Program-made: the position numbers and the translations under genes
NCBI GenBank assembly: GCA_964501785.1
Contig: CAZCUD010000016.1
Location: 35,885-99,884 of the forward strand
DNA: 64,000 bases
DNA from: DATBSK01 sp964501785
GTDB lineage: Bacteria > Actinomycetota > Acidimicrobiia > IMCC26256 > PALSA-555
Reading direction: 5' to 3'
In this document: positions 8,613-17,265 of the stretch, one piece after another
Numbering within the stretch: position 1 is the first letter of the stretch
Layout: each line of letters begins with the position of its first letter
The notes under the pieces: generated by a model
What the model was told of the DNA's origin: nothing
Database searches by the model: none
The model's input: only the letters and a program-made list of their open reading frames with translations

Positions 8613-9881
8613 ATGACCAACCCTGATCAGAGCCGTTCGGGCTCGGGACTCTTCGACGGGCTCGGACTGCTGTCGGGCGTGCGGGTGCTCGAGTGCTCGC
8701 TCCTCGGGCCTGCCGCGATCACCCTCCACCTCGCCGACCTCGGCGCCGACGTCATCAAGATCGAGCCGCCCCAGGGCGACTACGTGCGTCAGATGACCTG
8801 GCCCATCGTCGAGGGCGTCTCCCTGATGCACCTCCACATCAACCGCGGCAAGCGCAGCCTCACCCTCGACCTCAAGAAGCCCGAGGCGGTCGAGCTGTTC
8901 CTCGAGCTCGCCAAGGAGTCGGATGCGGTGGTCGAGGCGATGCGCCCGGGCGCGCTCGAGCGACGCGGGCTCGGCTACGAGCGCCTGCGCGAGGTGAACC
9001 CGCGCATCGTGTTCATCACGATCAGCGGCTACGGCATGACCGGGCCGTACCAGGACATGCCGAGCCACGGCATCGCGTACGACACGTGGGCTGGGCTCGT
9101 GCCGACCGAGGTCGACGACGACGGGTTCACCGTGATGGCCGAGCACGCGTCGATGGGCATCCACGCGGGGCCGCTGATCGGTGCGTTCGGGATCCTCGCG
9201 GGGATCATCAAGGCGCGCGAGACGGGCGAGGGTGCGCGCATGGAGATCGCGCAGTCGGACGCGGCCGCGTACATGGACTGGTACCGCTCCGAGTCATGGC
9301 GCGCGTACGAGCGTCCCGAGTCCGAGGTCACCGGCAACGCGTCCGACAACTACGAGCGGCGTCCGCCCGGCACCGCGGGGATGCGCGAAGGCGTGCGGTA
9401 CCAGATCTACGAGACGACCGACGGCCACGTCCTCTTCATGGCGTCCGAGCGCGAGTTCTGGGAGAACTTCTGTCGCGGCGTCGACCGCATGGACCTGTTC
9501 GAGCGCTGGCCCGGCGAGAAGTTCGCCGACCACGCCCGCAACAACAAGGAGCTCCAGGCCGAGCTGCGAGACATCTTCAAGACCCGGTCGTCGGCCGAGT
9601 GGATCGAGTGGTCGAACGAGGTGAACACGCCGATCGCGCCGGTCAACACGCCCAAGACCATCGCCGACGATCCGCAGTTCCAGGACCGGTTCCCCTGGAT
9701 CCCCAAGGAGCGCCTGGGCGCCGACGAGCTCCCCAACCCGCTCAAGGTGATGGACGACGAGCAGCCCGTGCCCACCAAGGCACCCACAGTCGGCGAGCAC
9801 ACCGAGGCCGTGCTCGCCGACGTCCTGGGCTACGACGACGCCCGGATCGCCGAGCTCCGCGAGAGCGGGGCGCTCGGCTGA
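8613..9881 (+). CDS. CaiB/BaiF family CoA-transferase
   Basis: A 422-aa class III CoA-transferase, which moves CoA between carboxylic acids without a covalent phosphate step. Family features include VLECSLLGPAAITLHLADLGADVIKIEPPQGD at the N-terminus, NRGKRSLTLDLKK and GLGYERL, and a C-terminal EHTEAVLADVLGY. Start ATG 8613 follows a CATGCT box by about 8 nt. The neighbouring P450 and distant acyl-CoA enzymes suggest activation of a hydrophobic acid such as a bile-acid-like, terpenoid or aromatic acid. The substrate is inferred only loosely. Confidence 0.92.
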   Translation: MTNPDQSRSGSGLFDGLGLLSGVRVLECSLLGPAAITLHLADLGADVIKIEPPQGDYVRQMTWPIVEGVSLMHLHINRGKRSLTLDLKKPEAVELFLELAKESDAVVEAMRPGALERRGLGYERLREVNPRIVFITISGYGMTGPYQDMPSHGIAYDTWAGLVPTEVDDDGFTVMAEHASMGIHAGPLIGAFGILAGIIKARETGEGARMEIAQSDAAAYMDWYRSESWRAYERPESEVTGNASDNYERRPPGTAGMREGVRYQIYETTDGHVLFMASEREFWENFCRGVDRMDLFERWPGEKFADHARNNKELQAELRDIFKTRSSAEWIEWSNEVNTPIAPVNTPKTIADDPQFQDRFPWIPKERLGADELPNPLKVMDDEQPVPTKAPTVGEHTEAVLADVLGYDDARIAELRESGALG

Positions 9882-9992
9882 GCGACGCCGGCGCCCAACC
9901 CCCGGCCAACCGGCCCGGAACCGCTCAAGCGCCTCCCCCGACGAGCCGATCCAGACGTTGCTCCGACGGGGCCTGCGCCTGGGAGGCACGGG

Positions 9993-10859
9993 GTGAGGAC
10001 GATGTCGATGGTTCGTCGTGCGAGTGGCGCGGTCGGGCTGCTGTTCGCCACGACGGGCGTGCTCGCGAGCCTCGCGACATCCGCGGTCGCGGCACCGATC
10101 GTCGACGCCGATCGGACCGGGGCGGCGACGGTCGCGGCTCGCCTCGCCGAGGTGGACACGACGCTGCGCGTGGCGGAAGCGCTGCTGCCTGCCGCCGTCG
10201 CCGACGCCGACGCGGCGGTCGCCGCACTCGACCGGGCGCGCGCGGCCGAGCGGAACGCGCTCGCCGCGCACCCGATCACGCCCGATGCCGAAGGCTCGCA
10301 GCCCGGCGCAGTGGCCGACGTCGCCGCCGACGCGATCCTCGACGACCTCGCGCCGGAGCGAGCGACTGCCGAACGCCAGCTCGCAGAGCAGGCCGTCACC
10401 GACCGCGCGACACGTCGCGACTTCCTCCTGGTGACGATCGCGGCCGCACGCGACGAGCGCTTCGGGCTGCTCGCGACGCTCGAAGCGACCGGGCAGGCGC
10501 GCACTCGCTGGTCGGTCGCGCTCCTCGACGCGCTCGGAGCGCCGGTCACCGTCGAGAACCTCCGCGCCCTGTCGGCGTGGATCGGTGCCGAAGGGAACAC
10601 CGTCCGAGCCAACAACCCGCTGGCGACGACGATGGGCGCCGCGGGTGCCGTCGACCTCAACGACCACGGCGTGAAGGGATACCCGAACGACGCCGTCGGC
10701 ATCGACGCCACCGTGCGCACGCTGCGCAACGGCAGCTACGAGCCGATCCTCGACGCGCTCTTCGCCGGCGACTCGGCCGAGCGCGTGGTGCGGGCGGTGG
10801 CGGCGTCGCCGTGGGGCACGGGCGAGAACGCCGTCAAGCGGCTGGCGCTCGACTCCTGA
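9993..10859 (+). CDS. secreted protein with coiled coil and C-terminal lysozyme-like domain
   Basis: A 288-aa exported protein. GGGAGG lies 6 nt before GTG 9993. A signal peptide (cut near VAAPIV) is followed by a long Ala/Glu/Arg-rich helical region (about residues 35-175), then a domain with AWIGAEGN, NNPLATT, GVKGYPNDAVGIDATVRTLRNG and PILDAL. That pattern recurs in actinobacterial and phage lysozyme-like cell-wall proteins. A periplasmic or cell-surface role in peptidoglycan binding or turnover is inferred. An acidic residue is present (E in GAEGN), but activity is not assured. Confidence 0.75.
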   Translation: MRTMSMVRRASGAVGLLFATTGVLASLATSAVAAPIVDADRTGAATVAARLAEVDTTLRVAEALLPAAVADADAAVAALDRARAAERNALAAHPITPDAEGSQPGAVADVAADAILDDLAPERATAERQLAEQAVTDRATRRDFLLVTIAAARDERFGLLATLEATGQARTRWSVALLDALGAPVTVENLRALSAWIGAEGNTVRANNPLATTMGAAGAVDLNDHGVKGYPNDAVGIDATVRTLRNGSYEPILDALFAGDSAERVVRAVAASPWGTGENAVKRLALDS

Positions 10860-10921
10860 TCCAGGACGCCTAGAGTCCCCGGCTCAGGGACGTCGGAGCC
10901 GACGTCGTGACCGGGGGAACG

Positions 10922-11737
10922 ATGCACCGTCGAGCCGTGATCGTCGCCGCAGCGCTGGTGAGCGCTCTGATGCTCGCCGCACCGAGCGCGAGCGCGAGCG
11001 CGGGCTCGGGCGGCAAGCAGAAGCCGTTCCAGATCCTCGTGACCAACGACGACGGCGTCGCCGCTCCGGGGATCGACGCGCTGGTCGAGGCGCTGCGCAA
11101 GCTCCCGAACGTGAAGGTCACGGTCGTCGCACCCGCCGAGAACCAGTCGGGGTCCGGAAGCGACACGACGCCCGGCGCGCTCGTGACGACGGAGACCGAG
11201 ACGGCGAGCGGCTACCCGGCGATCGCCGTCACCGGGTTCCCCGCCGACTCGATCGTCTACGCGATCGACCAGGATGGAGTGAAGACGCCGCCAGACCTCG
11301 TCGTGTCGGGCATCAACTCGCTCCAGAACCTCAGCGCCCTCGCCGACGAGATCTCGGGGACGGTCGGCGCCGCCAAGGCGGCCGCGGAGCGCAGCATCCC
11401 GGCGCTCGCCGTGAGCCAGGGACTGATCGAGAACGGTGAGCCCGACTATGCCTCCGGCGCGAAAGAGGCGGTGAAGTGGGTCAAGCAGCACCGCAAGACC
11501 CTCACGCCCAAGAAGGGCAAGGAGGTCGAGGTCATCTTCGACAACCTCAACATCCCGACGTGCGCACCCGGCTCGAAGCACCGCGGACTCGTCGACGTCC
11601 CGCTCGCACCCGAGGGGACACCTGATGCGGTCGCGAGCCAGGACTGCGCATCGACGCTCGAAGGCCCGCCCAACGACATCGTGGCGTTCAACAACGGGTT
11701 CGTCACGCTGACAGAGATGCCCGTGCCGACGACGTGA
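10922..11737 (+). CDS. secreted SurE-like 5'/3'-nucleotidase
   Basis: A 271-aa SurE-family phosphatase with an N-terminal signal peptide (MHRRAVIVAAALVSALMLAA, cut near ASA). The metal site is formed by NDDG (Asp43-Asp44) with SGIN (Asn132) downstream. Canonical SurE is cytoplasmic, so the exported form probably scavenges phosphate from extracellular nucleotides. GGGGGA precedes ATG 10922, and TAGAGT (10871-10876) is a likely -10 box giving a ~40-nt leader. GTG 10907 is a poorer start. Confidence 0.85.
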   Translation: MHRRAVIVAAALVSALMLAAPSASASAGSGGKQKPFQILVTNDDGVAAPGIDALVEALRKLPNVKVTVVAPAENQSGSGSDTTPGALVTTETETASGYPAIAVTGFPADSIVYAIDQDGVKTPPDLVVSGINSLQNLSALADEISGTVGAAKAAAERSIPALAVSQGLIENGEPDYASGAKEAVKWVKQHRKTLTPKKGKEVEVIFDNLNIPTCAPGSKHRGLVDVPLAPEGTPDAVASQDCASTLEGPPNDIVAFNNGFVTLTEMPVPTT

Positions 11738-11750
11738 CCCACGCACGCAG

Positions 11751-11767
11751 GTTCGACACGATCGAAC
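11751..11767. promoter_or_regulatory. perfect inverted repeat at the LLM oxidoreductase start
   Basis: GTTCGACACGATCGAAC has perfect 6-bp arms around a 5-nt spacer and ends 4 nt before ATG 11772. It overlaps the expected -10/TSS region, so it could be an operator. No regulator gene is adjacent. Confidence 0.35.
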
Positions 11768-11771
11768 AGCG

Positions 11772-12821
11772 ATGAGCGCAGGTGCACCGAAGATCGACGC
11801 GATCGCGATGGGTCGATCGCTGCGCGAGGTGACGCACCTCGCGAGCGAGGTCGACGGGTGTGGCTTCGACGGGCTCTGGTTCACCGAGAGCGGCCGGGTG
11901 CCCTATACGGGCTGCACCGCGGCGGCGCTCGCGGCACCGCGCCTCGACATCGGCACCGCCGTCGCGCTCGCGTTCCCCCGCAGCCCCATGGTCACCGCCC
12001 AGATCGCCTGGGAGCTGGCCGACCTTACCGGCGGGCGCTTCGTCCTCGGGCTCGGCACCCAGGTGAAGGCGCACAACGAGCGGCGCTACTCGGTGAAGTT
12101 CGACCACCCGGGGACGCGCCTTCGCGAGTACGTGCTCGCGCTCCGGGCGATCTTCGCCGCCTTCCAGGGCACCGAGAAGCTCGACTTCCACGGCGACTAC
12201 TGGTCGTTCGACCTGCTCCCCCAGATGTGGAGCCCGGGGCCGATCGAGCACCCCGACGTGCCGGTCTACATCGCCGCGGTGCGGCCGTGGTCGGCTCGCA
12301 TGGCCGGCGAGGTCGCCGACGGGATCCACGTGCACCCCTTCCACTCGATGCGCTACCTGACCGAGGTCGTCGTCCCGGCAGCACACGAGGGCGCGAAGGC
12401 AGCCGGACGAGCACCGGGTGACATCGCGCTGGTGTGCCCGGTGATGGCGATCATCGGCGACACCGAGGAGGAGCGCGCCAAGGCCAGGGACGACACCAGG
12501 CTGCGGATCGCGTTCTACGGCTCGACGCGCACCTACTCGGGGGTGTTCGACCTCCACGGCTGGGAGGGGACCTCGGAGCGTTTGCACGAGCTCCAGCGCA
12601 CCGGAGACCTCGCCGGCATGGCGGCGACGATCACCGACGAGATGCTCGAGGTGTACAGCCTGGAGACGACCTGGGACGGGCTCGCCGACGCCCTGCACGA
12701 CAAGTACGACGGTGTCGCCGACCGCGTCGTGATGTACGACGCGACCGGGAGCTGGCAGTACGACGACGCCATGCTCGAGCGCTGGCGCGCGGTCACCGAG
12801 CGGTTCCACGCCCGCGCCTGA
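11772..12821 (+). CDS. LLM-class F420-dependent oxidoreductase (TIGR03617-like)
   Basis: A 349-aa luciferase-like (beta/alpha)8 monooxygenase/oxidoreductase. Typical features are GFDGLWFTESG near the N-terminus, GTAVALAFPRSPMVTAQIAWELADLTGGRFVLGLG, and a C-terminal region with DALHDKYDGVADRVVMY. Actinobacterial members generally use F420 or FMN to oxidise or reduce small hydrophobic substrates. The gene starts 34 bp after the SurE-like gene, and a perfect inverted repeat covers its start region. Substrate unknown. Confidence 0.87.
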   Translation: MSAGAPKIDAIAMGRSLREVTHLASEVDGCGFDGLWFTESGRVPYTGCTAAALAAPRLDIGTAVALAFPRSPMVTAQIAWELADLTGGRFVLGLGTQVKAHNERRYSVKFDHPGTRLREYVLALRAIFAAFQGTEKLDFHGDYWSFDLLPQMWSPGPIEHPDVPVYIAAVRPWSARMAGEVADGIHVHPFHSMRYLTEVVVPAAHEGAKAAGRAPGDIALVCPVMAIIGDTEEERAKARDDTRLRIAFYGSTRTYSGVFDLHGWEGTSERLHELQRTGDLAGMAATITDEMLEVYSLETTWDGLADALHDKYDGVADRVVMYDATGSWQYDDAMLERWRAVTERFHARA

Positions 12822-12827
12822 ACCAGC

Positions 12828-13931
12828 TCAGCCGAGCAGCGACTCCAGCAGCGGCACGCTCTCGAGATCCTCGATCGACGCGGTCGCCCGCGCCATGCCG
12901 CCGCGCCCGACGTCGACCGACTGCCAGCGACTGCCCATCGCCGCCGTCGACGTGGCCGAGCTCCACGAGTAGACGACCAGCAGCCGGTACTGCTCCCACG
13001 CGTCGTCGAACGACAGCGCCACGCCCGCTGCCGCGAGATGTTCGACGTACTGGCGGATCCAGTCGCGCTCGTGGGCGCGTCGCAGGTCGGTCGGCACGGA
13101 GGCACCGAGGACGTAGGCGACGTCGCGCATGCCGGTCGCGCGCCACACCATCCCCCAGTCGAAGAACCCCGCGACCCGCCCGCCGTCGACCTCGTCGTCG
13201 ACGAACAGGTTGCCGAGGTGGGGATCGCCGTGGATGAGGGTCGGCGGACCGGCCGCCAGCAGGTCGGCGACGTCGGCCGGTCGAGAGATCATGAGGTCGG
13301 CGAGCCGGCCGAACGTCGGCGACATCCGGTCGGCGAACGCGTCGCGCGCCTTCTCGACGAACGTCGCGCCCGAGCCGAACGCGACTCGATACCCCTCGCG
13401 GACCCACGCGAGGTCTCCCCCGTCGTCCAGGCGCGGATCGCCCCAGTACCGCACGTGCAGCCGAGCCAGTCCGTCGACGACCGCGCTGATGGTGTCGGCG
13501 AGGTCGGGGTCCCGCGTGCTCGGGAACCGAGCCCCCGACGCCTCCAGGTCTTCGAGCAGCATCACGTAGCGGCCCGCCTCGTCGAGGCGGGCGCAGTGCA
13601 CCGTCGGGATCCGCACCGGGACGTCGTCCGCGAGGTCCCGGTAGAAGCGGGCCTCGGCGACCCCCAGGCCGACGAGGTCGACGAAGCCCCGCTGGCGCTC
13701 GTCGAACGGGGCGAGCTTCAGGAAGACCGAGGCCGGGCGCCCGTCCCCGGGCTCGTCGCCGCCGTCGGCGTACGTGATGCCCAGGCGTGCCCGCCCCGTC
13801 GTGCCCGAGTGGGCGTCGAGGACCGTGACCGCGGCCACCTCACGGCCGAGGGCGTCGGTCAGCCATGACGCAGTCGCGTCAGCCACCTCGAGTGGGATCG
13901 TCCCCGCGGCCGGGCTGCCCGCTGCCGCCAT
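12828..13931 (-). CDS. APH-family phosphotransferase (aminoglycoside/choline-kinase-like)
   Basis: A 367-aa kinase-fold protein. The Brenner motif HGDPHLGN (His234, Asp236, Asn241) and the metal-binding FFDWG (Asp258) are intact, so phosphotransfer is likely. A conserved FLKLAP supplies the ATP-binding Lys. In actinobacteria such proteins beside CoA-linked catabolic genes are usually not resistance enzymes; the substrate is not predictable. ATG 13931 follows a CAGACT box by 8 nt on the minus strand, preferred over the upstream start at 13985. Convergent with the LLM gene across 6 bp. Confidence 0.85.
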   Translation of the reverse strand: MAAAGSPAAGTIPLEVADATASWLTDALGREVAAVTVLDAHSGTTGRARLGITYADGGDEPGDGRPASVFLKLAPFDERQRGFVDLVGLGVAEARFYRDLADDVPVRIPTVHCARLDEAGRYVMLLEDLEASGARFPSTRDPDLADTISAVVDGLARLHVRYWGDPRLDDGGDLAWVREGYRVAFGSGATFVEKARDAFADRMSPTFGRLADLMISRPADVADLLAAGPPTLIHGDPHLGNLFVDDEVDGGRVAGFFDWGMVWRATGMRDVAYVLGASVPTDLRRAHERDWIRQYVEHLAAAGVALSFDDAWEQYRLLVVYSWSSATSTAAMGSRWQSVDVGRGGMARATASIEDLESVPLLESLLG

Positions 13932-14035
13932 GACGCGGGAGTCTGGCACGGCGTCGGACACCTCCCGATCAGCGCATCCACGCACGGGCTATGTCAGGAT
14001 GCGCGCATCGAGCGACTTCGCGGGGGGACGTGACC

Positions 14036-15301
14036 ATGGCGAACGACGAGACGAAGGCAGCTCCCCGGTGGCGGAGGATCACCTGCGGGGTGCTCGTCGT
14101 GCTCGTCTGCGTCCTGGCACCCGTCTCGCTGCTCGCGGTCTGGACCCGCAACACGCTGCTCAACACCGATCAGTACGTCGAGACGGTCGGACCGCTGGCG
14201 GCGGAGCCGGCGATCCAGAACGCGATCGCGAACCGCGTGGTGCAGACCCTGGTGCAGAACGTCGACCTCGAGACCGAGATCAAGGACGCGCTCCCCGAGC
14301 GCGCCGCGTTCGTGGCTCCCTTCGTGGCGCAGGGAATCGAGAACTTCGCCCGCGACGCGTCGCTGCGGCTCATGGAGTCCGACCGCTTCCAGAACCTCTG
14401 GAACGACGCCAACCGGCGCGCGCACGCCCAGGTCGTCAAGGTGCTCACCGGTGAGGGCAGCAGCAAGATCTCGACCAAGGACGGCCAGGTCGTCGTGCGC
14501 CTCGGACCGATCGTCGAGACCGTCCGCGAACAGCTCGACAAGCTCGGGATCGACGTGTTCGGCGACTCCGGCGGCTCACGGGCCAGTCAGCAGCTCGTAC
14601 TGTTCCAGTCGGACACGCTGACCCAGATCCAAGGCGGCGTGGACCTCCTCGATCAGGTCGCGATCTGGCTGCCGATCCTCCTGCTGGTGATGCTCGTGCT
14701 CGCGATCGCGATCTCGCCGAATCGCCGGCGCACGATCCTGCGCGCCGCGATCTGGATCGCGGTCGGGATGGCGCTGGTGCTGATCGCGTTCAACGTCGGG
14801 CGCACCTTCTACCTCGACGCGGTCACGGGTGCGGGCGCGAACCGTGACGCCGCCGAGGTGGCCTACAACCAGATCCTGTCGTTCCTCCGGCTGTCGGCCC
14901 GCACCGCGTTCGCCGTCGCGGTGATCGTCGCGATCGGTGCGTGGATCGCAGGCCCGGGGCGCCTCGCGACGCGCATCCGTGGCGCGTTCACCGGGCTCGC
15001 CGAGGGCCAGGGTGCGACCGGGGCCGAGCCCTCGGGTCTGGCGCGCTTCGTGGCGCAGTACAAGACGCCGCTTCGGGTCCTCGTGATCGGCATCGCCCTG
15101 CTCGCGCTGGTGCTGCTGAACAGCGTGACGCCGCTGACCGTCGTCGTCATCGCGGTGGTCGTCGTGCTGCTGCTCCTCCTCGTGGAGTTCCTGGCCCGCG
15201 GCGTGCCGAAGGAGGACGGCGACGGCGGAGGTCCGGCGACGACCTCTCCGGCCAAGCGCTCCGCGCCGATGAAGGCTTCCACGAGCAAGCGGTCCACCTG
15301 A
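14036..15301 (+). CDS. multi-pass membrane protein, function unknown
   Basis: A 421-aa protein. TM1 is near residues 18-38. A ~150-aa extracytoplasmic region (NTDQYVETVGPLAAEPAIQNAIANRVV) follows, then hydrophobic segments near residues 205-225, 235-255, 280-305 and 340-385, with a charged Ser/Thr/Lys tail. This architecture recurs in actinobacterial membrane proteins without known function. A GGGGGGACG stretch precedes GTG 14030/ATG 14036; I chose ATG. The next gene starts 3 nt after its stop, so it likely forms an operon with the ion-channel gene. Confidence 0.8.
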   Translation: MANDETKAAPRWRRITCGVLVVLVCVLAPVSLLAVWTRNTLLNTDQYVETVGPLAAEPAIQNAIANRVVQTLVQNVDLETEIKDALPERAAFVAPFVAQGIENFARDASLRLMESDRFQNLWNDANRRAHAQVVKVLTGEGSSKISTKDGQVVVRLGPIVETVREQLDKLGIDVFGDSGGSRASQQLVLFQSDTLTQIQGGVDLLDQVAIWLPILLLVMLVLAIAISPNRRRTILRAAIWIAVGMALVLIAFNVGRTFYLDAVTGAGANRDAAEVAYNQILSFLRLSARTAFAVAVIVAIGAWIAGPGRLATRIRGAFTGLAEGQGATGAEPSGLARFVAQYKTPLRVLVIGIALLALVLLNSVTPLTVVVIAVVVVLLLLLVEFLARGVPKEDGDGGGPATTSPAKRSAPMKASTSKRST

Positions 15302-15304
15302 GAC

Positions 15305-16021
15305 GTGGCGCGCAAGACCGGCGTCGAGCGCAAGCGGTTCAGCGAACGGCTCCAGGAGGGCGACACCTACGGCCTCCTCCTGATGCTGATCATCGCGACC
15401 TACTTCCTGCTCGCGTTCGTCGGCAACAGCCACTGGGGCAAGGTCGCGCTCGCGACCGCCTTCGCCGGCGTGCTCCTCCTCACGTTGCACACGTCGCACG
15501 TGCGGGGGCGCTGGACCCGCATCACCGCGGCCCTCGCGGCGGTCACGATCGCGATCAACGTCGTGCAGGCCATCGTCGACCGGGAGGGCGTCACTGGTCT
15601 GACGTACCTCTGGGTCATCTTCGTCATCGCGTCGCCGATCATCATCCTGTTCCGGATCCTCCGGCACCCGACCGTCGACCTCGAGACGATCCTCGGGGCG
15701 CTGTGCTCGTACCTGCTGATCGCGATGGCGTTCGCGTCCGTGTACGGGATGCTCCAGCAGGTCGGCACAGAGAACTTCTTCGCGCAGCCGGGCCCGTACC
15801 CGCGGATCGACTTCCTGTACTTCAGCTTCATCGTGCTGACGACGACCGGCTTCGGCGATCTCACGCCGGGGACCCCCCTCGGCAAGGTCCTGGTGACGCT
15901 CGAGGCGGTCATCGGCCAGGTCTACCTGGTCACGATCGTCGCCTCGCTCGTCGCCAGCTTCGGCTTCCGCCGCGCGAGCACGCCCGAGGCGCCCGACCCC
16001 ACCGAGGACGACGCCGACTGA
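15305..16021 (+). CDS. potassium-channel-family ion channel (Ion_trans_2)
   Basis: A 238-aa membrane protein with about six helices; the last two flank a pore loop. The filter TTTGFGDLTP (residues 179-188) matches the K+-channel T-x-G-[YF]-G-D signature. The first four helices could be a voltage-sensor-like or accessory domain without an obvious Arg-rich S4. No RCK/TrkA_N domain is present. GTG 15305 lies 3 nt after the preceding stop, indicating co-translation. Cation selectivity is inferred from the filter alone. Confidence 0.85.
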   Translation: MARKTGVERKRFSERLQEGDTYGLLLMLIIATYFLLAFVGNSHWGKVALATAFAGVLLLTLHTSHVRGRWTRITAALAAVTIAINVVQAIVDREGVTGLTYLWVIFVIASPIIILFRILRHPTVDLETILGALCSYLLIAMAFASVYGMLQQVGTENFFAQPGPYPRIDFLYFSFIVLTTTGFGDLTPGTPLGKVLVTLEAVIGQVYLVTIVASLVASFGFRRASTPEAPDPTEDDAD

Positions 16022-16062
16022 CCCCCTGGACTCGGCGAACGTCTGTTCGATAGCGTCGAAGG

Positions 16063-16659
16063 GTGGCGGCGCTCCAGGGCACCCTCCTCGGCGGCGGCGA
16101 GCCGGAGCTCGTCGAAGCGCCCCGCTTCGAGCGGGTAGCGCTCGACCGCCGCTCGTGGGTCGACGTCAGCCGCGGCTGGCTTGCCGGCGCCGACTCGCTC
16201 CTCGAGCACCTGGTCGCGACGCTCCCGTGGCGTCAGCGGCGGCGCTGGATGTACGACCGGATGGTCGACGAGCCGCGCCTGACCCACGCGCTCGGCACCG
16301 GCGATGCGCATCACCCGGTGCTGGCCGACCTCCGAGCCGCGCTCGACGACCGCTACGCCACGACCTTCGGGCCGACCTTCGCCAACTACTACCGCGACGG
16401 CCACGACAGCGTCGCGTTCCACCGCGACCGCGAGCTGCGCCACGAGGGTCCCGCGCTCATCGCGATCGTCACCCTGGGCGCCCAGCGCCCCTTCCTCTTC
16501 CGACCCCACGGCGGTGGCCGGTCGATCGACGTGCGCCCCGGGTCGGGGGACCTGCTCGTGATGCGAGGCCGCGCCCATTGCGACTGGGAGCACGGGGTGC
16601 CCAAGGTGGCGTCGGTCGGCCCGCGGGTCAGCCTCAGCCTCCGGGTCGGCATGCGATGA
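16063..16659 (+). CDS. alkB: AlkB-like Fe(II)/2-oxoglutarate dioxygenase (alkylation repair)
   Basis: A 198-aa AlkB-family demethylase. The iron ligands are His120 and Asp122 (FHRDRE) and His177 (WEHGVPK); the 2-oxoglutarate-binding arginines lie in GPRVSLSLR. NYYRDGHDSVAFHRD is the family substrate-lid/active-site block. It repairs N-alkylated bases by oxidative dealkylation. GTG 16063 follows TAGCGT (16051-16056) by 6 nt, a leaderless start. Its stop overlaps the DUF1272 start (ATGA), so the two are coupled. Confidence 0.93.
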   Translation: MAALQGTLLGGGEPELVEAPRFERVALDRRSWVDVSRGWLAGADSLLEHLVATLPWRQRRRWMYDRMVDEPRLTHALGTGDAHHPVLADLRAALDDRYATTFGPTFANYYRDGHDSVAFHRDRELRHEGPALIAIVTLGAQRPFLFRPHGGGRSIDVRPGSGDLLVMRGRAHCDWEHGVPKVASVGPRVSLSLRVGMR

Positions 16660-16847
16660 TCGGGTTCGTGCTCGAGATGCGCGACCGATGCGAGCGCTGC
16701 CGAGCCGCGCTGCCCGCGGGCGCGCCCGACGCGATGATCTGCAGCTTCGAGTGCACCTTCTGCACGCGCTGCGCGAGCGATCTGGCCGAGAGGTGTCCCA
16801 ACTGCGCTGGCGAGCTGGTCCCCCGACCCCGTCGCGTGCAGGAGTGA
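16656..16847 (+). CDS. DUF1272 small zinc-binding-like protein
   Basis: A 63-aa Cys-rich protein starting with ATG in the ATGA overlap with the AlkB stop. Its CxxC pairs (DRCERCRAALP, ICSFECTFCTRCA, RCPNCAGEL) and the LEMRDRC opening match DUF1272 closely. Eight cysteines could bind two metals. Function unknown; translational coupling to alkB suggests a link to DNA or RNA damage, which is inference. Confidence 0.9.
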   Translation: MIGFVLEMRDRCERCRAALPAGAPDAMICSFECTFCTRCASDLAERCPNCAGELVPRPRRVQE

Positions 16848-16887
16848 ACGCCTAGTCTCGGCGCACCAGACAAAAGGAGCGGTGACT

Positions 16888-17265
16888 GTGAACGCAGTGC
16901 TGGCGGACGTGAGCTTCGGAGAGCTCCTCGTCTCGATCCTCTACATCTTCTTCCTCGTCATCTTCTTCTGGCTGCTGATCACGGTCTTCGCCGACCTGTT
17001 CCGCCGCAAGATGTCGGGTTGGGCCAAGGCGGCGTGGGTGCTCGTCATCATCCTGCTGCCGTTCCTCGGGATCCTGATCTACCTGATCACCCGCGGGCAC
17101 GGTTGGGCCGAGGACCACGAGAAGTGGGCCAAGGAAGACATGGCATCGGCGCGCAAGCAGCTCGGGGTGAACGTGGGCGACGAGCTGCAGAAGCTCTCGG
17201 CGCTCCACGACGCCGGCAAGTTGACGGACGCCGAGTTCGAGCAGGCGAAGGCCCGTCTGATCTAG
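16888..17265 (+). CDS. PLDc_N/SHOCT membrane protein
   Basis: A 125-aa protein with two N-terminal transmembrane helices of the PLDc_N type (LYIFFLVIFFWLLITVFADLFRR and AAWVLVIILLPFLGILIYLI). A linker follows, then a C-terminal SHOCT motif (LQKLSALHDAGKLTDAEFEQAKARLI), a short oligomerisation or binding module. AAAGGAG (16873-16879) lies 8 nt before GTG 16888; GTG 16882 is too close. TAGTCT (16853-16858) is a likely -10 box. Its stop shares CTAG with the convergent YihY gene. Role unknown. Confidence 0.88.
   Translation: MNAVLADVSFGELLVSILYIFFLVIFFWLLITVFADLFRRKMSGWAKAAWVLVIILLPFLGILIYLITRGHGWAEDHEKWAKEDMASARKQLGVNVGDELQKLSALHDAGKLTDAEFEQAKARLI

Noticed and set aside
8004..9164. Minus-strand extension of the P450 frame to 9164
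   Set aside because: It crosses the cupredoxin and CaiB genes. Conserved P450 sequence begins at the 8003 start, which has a suitable -10 box.
12828..13931. Antibiotic-resistance aminoglycoside kinase
   Set aside because: APH-type folds have many non-resistance roles; the CoA-catabolic context and lack of mobile features argue against resistance.
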